A DNA stretch of 41,053 nt from Comamonadaceae bacterium CG12_big_fil_rev_8_21_14_0_65_59_15 (GTDB lineage: Bacteria; Pseudomonadota; Gammaproteobacteria; Burkholderiales; Burkholderiaceae_C): NCBI GenBank assembly GCA_002786915.1, contig PCUV01000117.1, positions 1 through 41,053 of the forward strand. The letters run 5' to 3'. Within the stretch, counting starts at the first letter, position 1. Every line of letters begins with the position of its first letter. Shown here piece by piece: positions 36,089 through 41,053 of this stretch. Position numbers and translations under genes: made by a program. The notes beneath the pieces are model-generated. The model did not search any database. It saw only the letters and a list, made by a program, of their open reading frames with translations, and was not told the DNA's origin.

Positions 36089-37414
36089 ATGTTTGACTAC
36101 CAACTTCCCGACGCACGTGGCCACTTTGGCATCTACGGCGGTAATTTTGTGTCTGAAACGCTCAGCCACGCCATCAACGAACTCACCGCAGCCTATGCGC
36201 GCTACCAGCACGACCCGGCCTTTGTGGCCGAGTTTGAGTACGAGCTGGCGCACTTTGTGGGCCGACCCAGCCCGGTGTATCACGCCGCGCGCATGAGCCG
36301 CGAGCTGGGCGGTGCGCAGATATTCTTGAAGCGTGAAGACCTCAACCACACCGGCGCGCACAAGATCAACAACACCATCGGCCAGGCCATGCTGGCCAAA
36401 CGCATGGGCAAACCGCGCGTGATCGCCGAGACCGGCGCAGGTCAGCACGGTGTAGCCACCGCCACCATTTGCGCGCGCTACGGGCTGGAATGCGTGGTCT
36501 ATATGGGCAGCGAAGACGTCAAACGCCAAAGCCCCAACGTCTATCGCATGAAGCTGCTCGGCGCCACGGTGGTGCCCGTTGAAAGTGGCAGTAAAACCCT
36601 GAAAGACGCGCTCAATGAGGCGCTGCGCGACTGGGTCGCCAATGTCGATAACACCTTCTACATCATCGGCACAGTCGCCGGCCCGCACCCGTACCCCATG
36701 ATGGTGCGCGACTTTCAGAGCGTGATCGGTAAGGAATGCCTGGTGCAGATGCCCGAGATGCTGCGCGCGTGCGGCTGCACGTCCGGCCAGCCCGACGTGG
36801 TGATGGCCTGCGTGGGCGGGGGCAGCAATGCCATGGGCATTTTTTACCCCTACATTGCGCACGAGGCCACGCAACTCATCGGCGTGGAGGCCGCTGGTCT
36901 GGGCATGGACAGCGGCAAACATTCGGCCAGCATCCAGCGCGGCAGCCCCGGCGTGCTGCACGGTAACCGCACCTATGTGCTGCAAGACGACAACGGCCAG
37001 GTGACTGAAACGCACAGCATCAGCGCCGGGCTGGACTACCCCGGTGTGGGACCCGAGCACGCCTACCTGCACGACATCGGCCGCGCCCAATACGTGGGCG
37101 TCACCGACGCAGACGCGCTGGCGGCGTTTCACCACCTGTGCCGCACCGAAGGCATCATCCCGGCGCTGGAATCCAGCCACGCTGTGGCCTACGCCATGCA
37201 ACTGGCACCCACCCTGCGCGCAGATCAGAGCATTCTGGTCAACCTGTCGGGCCGCGGCGACAAAGACATCGGTACCGTGGCCGACCTGAGCCACGCGGAC
37301 TTCTTCTGCCGCCCCAGCTGCCAGGGTCAGACCGTCAAAGGTGGACAGCAAAATATACCACTAGCTCAGATAGGTAAAGGGCTAGCAGCTACAGCTACAG
37401 GAGCAAAAGCATGA
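36089..37414 (+). CDS. trpB: Tryptophan synthase beta subunit, with repeat-encoded C-terminus
   Basis: 441 residues. It joins indole and serine with pyridoxal phosphate. The PLP lysine is Lys92 in [24 protein letters not shown] binds the phosphate, and [12 protein letters not shown] and [12 protein letters not shown] are typical. The conserved body ends at about residue 419 (VKGG). Residues 421-441 are then encoded by a palindromic repeat and look unrelated to the family. The product is therefore about 20 residues longer than expected. The stop overlaps the trpA start (ATGA), so the subunits are made in coupled fashion. Confidence 0.97.
   Translation: MFDYQLPDARGHFGIYGGNFVSETLSHAINELTAAYARYQHDPAFVAEFEYELAHFVGRPSPVYHAARMSRELGGAQIFLKREDLNHTGAHKINNTIGQAMLAKRMGKPRVIAETGAGQHGVATATICARYGLECVVYMGSEDVKRQSPNVYRMKLLGATVVPVESGSKTLKDALNEALRDWVANVDNTFYIIGTVAGPHPYPMMVRDFQSVIGKECLVQMPEMLRACGCTSGQPDVVMACVGGGSNAMGIFYPYIAHEATQLIGVEAAGLGMDSGKHSASIQRGSPGVLHGNRTYVLQDDNGQVTETHSISAGLDYPGVGPEHAYLHDIGRAQYVGVTDADALAAFHHLCRTEGIIPALESSHAVAYAMQLAPTLRADQSILVNLSGRGDKDIGTVADLSHADFFCRPSCQGQTVKGGQQNIPLAQIGKGLAATATGAKA
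37349..37391. repeat. Palindromic repeat encoding the TrpB C-terminus
   Basis: AAAATATACCACTAGCTC, then GGTAAAGGGCTAGCAGCTA. The GGGCTAGCAGCTA half matches copies in trpA and, inverted, the helicase copy. It encodes TrpB residues 421-434 in frame. The AGGAG ribosome site of trpA (about 37399) lies just past it. Confidence 0.6.
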
Positions 37415-38262
37415 GCCGCCTGAACCCCACTTTTGCCAACCTGGAAGCGCAAGGCCGCAAGGCGCTGATCCCGTTTGTCACCGCCGGCTTTCCCTACCCC
37501 GACATCACCCCCAGGCTGATGCACGCGCTGGTAGCCGGTGGTGCCGACGTGATCGAACTGGGCGTGCCGTTTTCTGACCCCAGCGCCGACGGCCCGGTGA
37601 TCCAGAAGGCAGGTGACCGCGCGCTGGCGGCGGGCATCGGCATGACGCAGGTGCTGGCCATGGTGCGCCAGTTTCGCCAGCAGGACAACACCACGCCGGT
37701 GGTACTGATGGGCTACGCCAACCCGGTCGAGCGCTACAACCAGTTGCACAGCGCTTCCAAAAATGAAGCTGCTGGCGCAGACAAGACGGGGGCTAGCAGT
37801 GCTTTTGTGCAGGATGCAGCGGCCGCCGGTGTGGATGGCGTGCTGGTGGTGGACTACCCGCCAGAAGAGTGCGAGGCGTTTGCGGCCGACCTGGCCGCAC
37901 GTGACATGAGCCTGATCTTTTTGCTCGCCCCCACCTCGACCGACGAACGCATGGCGCAGGTGGGCCGCATCGCCAGCGGGTATGTGTATTACGTGTCGCT
38001 CAAGGGCGTGACCGGTTCGGGCGCGCTCGATACCGACGCGGTGGCCAGGATGCTGCCGCGCATCCGCGCGCACGTTACCTGCCCGGTGGGCGTGGGGTTT
38101 GGCATCCGCGACGGCGCCACGGCCAAGGCCATCGGCGCGGTGGCCGACGCGGTGGTCATTGGCAGCCGCCTGATCCAGCTCATCGACGCACAGCCGCATG
38201 AAAAAGTGGCGGGCATGGCGCAAAATTTCATGCGCGAGATTCGCAGCGCGCTCGATTCATAA
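37411..38262 (+). CDS. trpA: Tryptophan synthase alpha subunit, with in-frame insertion
   Basis: 283 residues, a TIM barrel that cleaves indole-3-glycerol phosphate. The catalytic residues fall exactly at Glu49 (VIELGVPF) and Asp60 (SADGPVIQ), numbered as in E. coli. [13 protein letters not shown] is the loop-6 region and [14 protein letters not shown] binds phosphate. Between [12 protein letters not shown] and [12 protein letters not shown] lie about 17 extra residues (115-131), Ala/Ser/Gly-rich and encoded by a palindromic repeat. Aligning across the gap without them matches E. coli TrpA residue for residue in length. In known tryptophan synthase structures this region borders the beta subunit. 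The frame is intact and all key residues remain, so the enzyme is probably active. Confidence 0.96.
   Translation: MSRLNPTFANLEAQGRKALIPFVTAGFPYPDITPRLMHALVAGGADVIELGVPFSDPSADGPVIQKAGDRALAAGIGMTQVLAMVRQFRQQDNTTPVVLMGYANPVERYNQLHSASKNEAAGADKTGASSAFVQDAAAAGVDGVLVVDYPPEECEAFAADLAARDMSLIFLLAPTSTDERMAQVGRIASGYVYYVSLKGVTGSGALDTDAVARMLPRIRAHVTCPVGVGFGIRDGATAKAIGAVADAVVIGSRLIQLIDAQPHEKVAGMAQNFMREIRSALDS
37755..37806. repeat. Palindromic repeat inserted in trpA
   Basis: TTCCAAAAATGAAGCTGCTGGCGC, here given only by its ends, leads to GGGGGCTAGCAGTGCTTTT. The AAGCTGCTGGCGC and GGGCTAGCAG halves correspond to the two arms of the family. The insertion adds about 51 bases, a multiple of three. Confidence 0.6.
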
Positions 38263-38299
38263 TGCGACCCTCCGATGCCGGACTGAGAAGGAAAAACAC

Positions 38300-39172
38300 A
38301 TGAGTTGGCTTGAAAAACTGCTCCCGCCCAAAATCCAGCAAACCGACCCTAAAGAGCGCCGCGCCGTGCCCGAGGGCCTGTGGGTCAAGTGCCCGGCGTG
38401 CGACACCGTGCTCTACAAGACCGATCTGGAACAAAACCAGAACGTCTGCCCCACCTGTAGCCACCACCACCGCATAGGTGCACGGGCGCGTCTGAACGTG
38501 TTTCTGGACAACGAAGGGCGCTACGAGATCGGGCAAGAGGTGCTGCCGGTGGACGCGCTCAAGTTCAAGGACAGTCGAAAATACCCCGAGCGCCTGAAAG
38601 AAGCCATGGACAACACGGGTGAAACTGACGCGCTGGTGGCGATGGGCGGCTCGGTGATGGGCATCGCGCTGGTAGCGGCGTGCTTCGAATTTGAATTCAT
38701 GGGCGGCAGCATGGGCAGCGTGGTGGGCGAGCGCTTTGCCCGCGCGGTACAAACCGCCATCGACCAGAAAGTGCCGTTTGTCTGCTTTACCGCCACCGGC
38801 GGCGCGCGCATGCAAGAAGGTTTGCTCAGCCTGATGCAAATGGCCAAGACCAACGCATCGCTGACGCACCTGGCCAAAAAAGGCCTGCCCTTCATCAGCG
38901 TGCTGACCGACCCGACCATGGGCGGCGTGAGCGCCGGTTTTGCCTTTTTGGGCGACGTGGTGATCGCCGAGCCCAAGGCGTTGATCGGATTTGCCGGCCC
39001 GCGCGTGATCGAATCCACCGTGCGCGTGACGCTGCCCGAAGGCTTTCAGCGCGCCGAGTTTTTGCAGACCAAAGGTGCGGTCGATTTGATCTGCGACCGC
39101 CGCGAACTGCGCAAAACCATCGCCAACACGCTGGCGATGCTGACGCGCCAAAGTGCCGACGCGGTGGGCTGA
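38300..39172 (+). CDS. accD: Acetyl-CoA carboxylase carboxyltransferase subunit beta
   Basis: 290 residues. With AccA it transfers the carboxyl group from biotin to acetyl-CoA, making malonyl-CoA. The N-terminal zinc finger has CPACD and CPTCS (about residues 28-50). The crotonase-fold body includes [16 protein letters not shown], the oxyanion-hole [12 protein letters not shown] and [16 protein letters not shown] chose ATG 38300 ([11 protein letters not shown]), which has AAGGA upstream; the longer frame overlaps trpA. It usually precedes folC in this order, but here an ATPase gene follows, so conserved gene order breaks at its 3' end. Confidence 0.97.
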   Translation: MSWLEKLLPPKIQQTDPKERRAVPEGLWVKCPACDTVLYKTDLEQNQNVCPTCSHHHRIGARARLNVFLDNEGRYEIGQEVLPVDALKFKDSRKYPERLKEAMDNTGETDALVAMGGSVMGIALVAACFEFEFMGGSMGSVVGERFARAVQTAIDQKVPFVCFTATGGARMQEGLLSLMQMAKTNASLTHLAKKGLPFISVLTDPTMGGVSAGFAFLGDVVIAEPKALIGFAGPRVIESTVRVTLPEGFQRAEFLQTKGAVDLICDRRELRKTIANTLAMLTRQSADAVG

Positions 39173-39190
39173 TGATGATTTGTCTTTTTA

Positions 39191-39223
39191 ATAAGGATAA
39201 ATGGTTGTAAAATTGTCCTTTAT
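39191..39223. promoter_or_regulatory. Imperfect inverted repeat around the ATPase start codon
   Basis: ATAAGGATAA (39191-39200) faces TTGTCCTTTAT (39213-39223); they pair with one bulge and one mismatch. A related TTGTCTTTTTA precedes it at 39180. The arm includes the AAGGA ribosome site and flanks the ATG. It could be an operator or an RNA hairpin that hides the site. Confidence 0.3.
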
Positions 39224-40553
39224 GGAAAGTCAATTAAGCACAGTCATCCGACAAAAAATCATCGACAGTCAAGCCACACAGTTGCCAACGCTAACGCGCC
39301 GTGATGCCTGGCTGCCCAGCGTTCCAACCAAAGCCACAGCGGTCATCGGGATGCGCCGTGCGGGCAAAACCAGTTTGTTGTGGCAAATCCTTGGTGACAA
39401 ATTTGCCGCCGGTGTGCCGCGCGAAGGCCTGCTGTACTTCAGCTTTGAAGACGAGCGCCTGGCTGACATGCAGGTGCAAGACCTCGACCTGCTGGTGCAA
39501 ACCTATTACCAGCTTCATCCCGCATGGCGTGACGCGCAACGCGCCAGTTTTTTTCTGGACGAAATCCAGTTGGTGCCGGGCTGGGAGCTGTTTGCCAGAC
39601 GACTGCTTGACAGCGAAAACATCGACTTGTATCTGTCTGGCTCGTCGGCGCGCCTGTTGTCGCGCGAGGTGGCCAGCAGCATGCGTGGCCGCGCCATGGA
39701 GGCGGTGGTCACGCCCTTCAGCTTTTCAGAAATGCTGCGCCACGCCGGGCGTGAGCCCAACAAGCCCTTTGACCGATTGACCAAGGCCGAACGCTCTCAG
39801 ATCGATAGCGACTTGCGCTTGTTCCTGCTGGAGGGTGGCTTTCCTGAAGCACAGGGCCTCGACACACGAAACCGCTTTGAGTTGTTGCGCTCGTACGTCG
39901 ATGTGCTGCTGCTGCGCGATGTGATCGAGCGCCACAACCTCAGCCAAGCGCAGGTGTTGCACTGGATGGTGCGCCAACTGCTTGGCAATTCCGCAGGCAC
40001 ATTCAGCATCAACAAATTTCACGCAGATCTGAAATCGCGCGGTGTTGCGGTGGGCAAAGACACGCTGCACAGCTACCTGGCGCATCTGGAAGACGCGTTT
40101 TTGCTCACCTGCGTTGACATTGCCAGCGACTCCGAGCGGCGGCGGCAAGTCAATCCGCGCAAAATTTACCCGGTCGATACCGGGCTGATCGCCCTGTTTG
40201 ACCGATCCGGCAAGGCCAATCTGGGTCACGCGCTAGAAACAGCCGTGCTGCACCAGCTGCAACGCCGTGGCAACCCCGTGAACTATGTGCGAACTTCGGC
40301 TGGCTTTGAGGTGGACTTCTACACCCGAAGCCGCACTGGCGATGAATCTTTGATTCAGGTCTGCACCGACCTGGATGACCCGTCAACCAGCGCGCGTGAG
40401 ATACGCGCCTTGCAAGACGCCGCCCTGTCGTGGCCGGATGCCAGTTTGCACCTGATCACCCTGCAGGCGCCCAGAACAGTGGCGGTTCCCGCAAACATTG
40501 AATTGCACCTGGCGGCCGACTGGTTATTAACCGACCCACCCGCTGAGCAGTAA
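39201..40553 (+). CDS. AAA+ family ATPase with C-terminal DUF4143 domain
   Basis: 450 residues of the COG1373-type ATPases. Walker A is GMRRAGKTS (50-58), Walker B FFLDEIQ (117-123), and sensor I is near LSGSSARLL. A winged-helix-like middle region follows. The C-terminal DUF4143 part includes NPRKIYPVDTGLIALF and the EVDFYTRSR...LIQVCTDL stretch, similar to a decayed restriction-type nuclease fold. The biological role of this family is not established; members are common in accessory regions and often vary between strains. The ATG at 39201 has AAGGA at the right distance; a second ATG at 39222 has none. It is probably transferred, as it interrupts the usual accD neighbourhood. Confidence 0.9.
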   Translation: MVVKLSFMESQLSTVIRQKIIDSQATQLPTLTRRDAWLPSVPTKATAVIGMRRAGKTSLLWQILGDKFAAGVPREGLLYFSFEDERLADMQVQDLDLLVQTYYQLHPAWRDAQRASFFLDEIQLVPGWELFARRLLDSENIDLYLSGSSARLLSREVASSMRGRAMEAVVTPFSFSEMLRHAGREPNKPFDRLTKAERSQIDSDLRLFLLEGGFPEAQGLDTRNRFELLRSYVDVLLLRDVIERHNLSQAQVLHWMVRQLLGNSAGTFSINKFHADLKSRGVAVGKDTLHSYLAHLEDAFLLTCVDIASDSERRRQVNPRKIYPVDTGLIALFDRSGKANLGHALETAVLHQLQRRGNPVNYVRTSAGFEVDFYTRSRTGDESLIQVCTDLDDPSTSAREIRALQDAALSWPDASLHLITLQAPRTVAVPANIELHLAADWLLTDPPAEQ

Positions 40554-40565
40554 ACCCAATTGGGT
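40554..40565. repeat. 12-bp perfect palindrome after the ATPase stop
   Basis: ACCCAATTGGGT begins one base inside the ATPase stop codon. It is too short for a factor-independent terminator and has no T-run. It may be an insertion footprint or a binding site. Confidence 0.35.
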
Positions 40566-40601
40566 GCGATACAAAGTAGCGAGGTTCATGGGCTGGTCAT
40601 G

Positions 40602-40659
40602 TTTAATGCAATATTTATAGCGCCATACGCAAGCTATCAAAGCGCTGTAGCCTTATTTG
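40602..40659. repeat. Diverged palindromic repeat downstream of the ATPase
   Basis: ATATTTATAGCGCC, AAGCTATC and AAGCGCTGTAGCC follow the same order of short motifs as the copies in trp and citE. The stem is less regular. It sits in the gene-free stretch 40554-40955, where I see no credible coding frame. Confidence 0.4.
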
Positions 40660-40750
40660 TAGGGTGTAGCGACATCGCATTCATTGAAAAGACCGATGCC
40701 ATGACTCATCATTTATCACGCAACAGGCAACGTCCCACGCTCGTTGAGAT

Positions 40751-40778
40751 CGGCGCGGCGACTGGGTAATCCGCATGC
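40751..40778. repeat. Partial REP-like repeat
   Basis: CGGCGCGGCGACTGGGT (40751-40767) is identical to 6585-6601. The following AATCCGCATGC also resembles the right arm of the 6580-6725 element (read in reverse). CTGGGT here faces ACCCAG at about 40798, so a small stem is possible. Confidence 0.5.
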
Positions 40779-40955
40779 CACAAACTCCGGTCACATGACC
40801 CAGCTCCAACGTCTTATGAGTGGCTACTAAGCCACCGAAACGACAAAATTCCGGTTCATGTTGGGTGACTGCAGTGTAGCGATTCCCGACATAGGTCTGC
40901 CCGAAATACCTGCTCCAAACCCGCCATCGACCATTTACTGTGAATCGCTATTGTG

Positions 40956-41053
40956 TCAAATTGACTCAGCCAAGAACGGATCGATCAGCTTCGTGCCCGT
41001 TCCTGCAAAGTCCGCAACATTGCGTGTGACCACTGTCATTCCATGCTCCAAAG
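40956..41053 (-). CDS. VapC-like PIN-domain toxin, C-terminal fragment (runs off the right edge)
   Basis: The minus strand is open from the edge to a TGA at 40956-40958 and encodes 31 residues: LEHGMTVVTRNVADFAGTG, then TKLIDPFLAESI. This is the typical C-terminus of VapC-type PIN ribonucleases: the strand TVVTRNVADF with the last catalytic aspartate, a loop, and a final hydrophobic L-I-[DN]-P. The remainder, including the first catalytic acid and any VapB antitoxin, lies beyond the window. Toxin function is inferred from the family. The gap of about 400 bases before it contains only repeats. Confidence 0.8.
   Translation of the reverse strand, partial: LEHGMTVVTRNVADFAGTGTKLIDPFLAESI

Noticed and set aside
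35816..37351. A 511-codon minus-strand frame opposite trpB
   Set aside because: Antisense shadow of a conserved gene in GC-rich DNA, no domain features.
40560..40769. A 69-codon frame downstream of the ATPase
   Set aside because: It runs through two repeats, has no ribosome site and shows no domain character.
1..41053. CRISPR array, tRNA or rRNA genes, complete insertion sequence
   Set aside because: I looked for regularly spaced direct repeats, tRNA-like cloverleaf ends and transposase motifs and saw none. Absence by eye is not proof for tRNA.

Overview
The window looks like a chromosomal segment of a betaproteobacterium of the order Burkholderiales, most probably family Comamonadaceae (Rhodoferax/Polaromonas-like). 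This rests on gene order and protein character: rpsP-rimM-trmD-rplS; acnB, a CitE-like gene and mdh next to a GntR gene and sdhCDAB-sdhE-gltA; and leuC-entericidin-leuD-leuB-asd-fimV-truA-trpF-trpB-trpA-accD. Assignment to a genus is inference. I saw no rRNA, tRNA, CRISPR array, prophage or complete insertion sequence.

Layout. 1-4273: a leftward three-gene operon for a tungsten-type aldehyde oxidoreductase, with a polyferredoxin (aorA-like), catalytic subunit (aorB-like) and FAD/NAD subunit (aorC-like). A 130-bp palindromic element sits between aorB and aorC. 4274-6208: a DEAD-box RNA helicase with a long structured leader, then a 0.57-kb gap holding a large REP-like inverted repeat. 6776-11414: oligoribonuclease, an M48 membrane protease, RsgA, a CobD/CbiB-AmpE-like membrane protein and a CoA-type Nudix hydrolase. 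11465-13681: the ribosomal rpsP-rimM-trmD-rplS operon. 13696-15954: a GNAT acetyltransferase and a PiT phosphate transporter with its DUF47 partner. 16109-27160: a TCA-cycle block. acnB, a CitE-like lyase and mdh read leftward; gntR, sdhCDAB, sdhE and gltA read rightward. An 18-bp palindrome lies in the divergent mdh/gntR control region. 27249-39172: a rightward biosynthetic run for leucine (leuCDB with a tiny entericidin lipoprotein), aspartate semialdehyde (asd), FimV, TruA, tryptophan (trpFBA) and fatty acids (accD). 39173-41053: a probable accessory segment with a DUF4143 ATPase, repeats, and the 3' end of a VapC-like PIN toxin running off the right edge.

The most unusual signal is a family of short (about 50-60 bp) imperfect palindromes with recurring TAGCTGCTAGC / GGGCTAG cores. 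Copies lie between genes and also in frame inside proteins. One inserts about 17 residues into TrpA, one forms the last 21 residues of TrpB, one lies in the disordered tail of the helicase, and one supplies the last residues and stop codon of the CitE-like protein. This resembles protein-embedded palindromic elements known from Rickettsia (RPE). The family assignment here was made by eye and needs a genome-wide search.

Together the genes are mostly housekeeping: central carbon flux (Acn, Mdh, Sdh, GltA), ribosome maturation (RsgA, RimM, TrmD, S16, L19) and amino-acid synthesis. The aldehyde oxidoreductase operon and the right-hand toxin/ATPase segment are the accessory parts.
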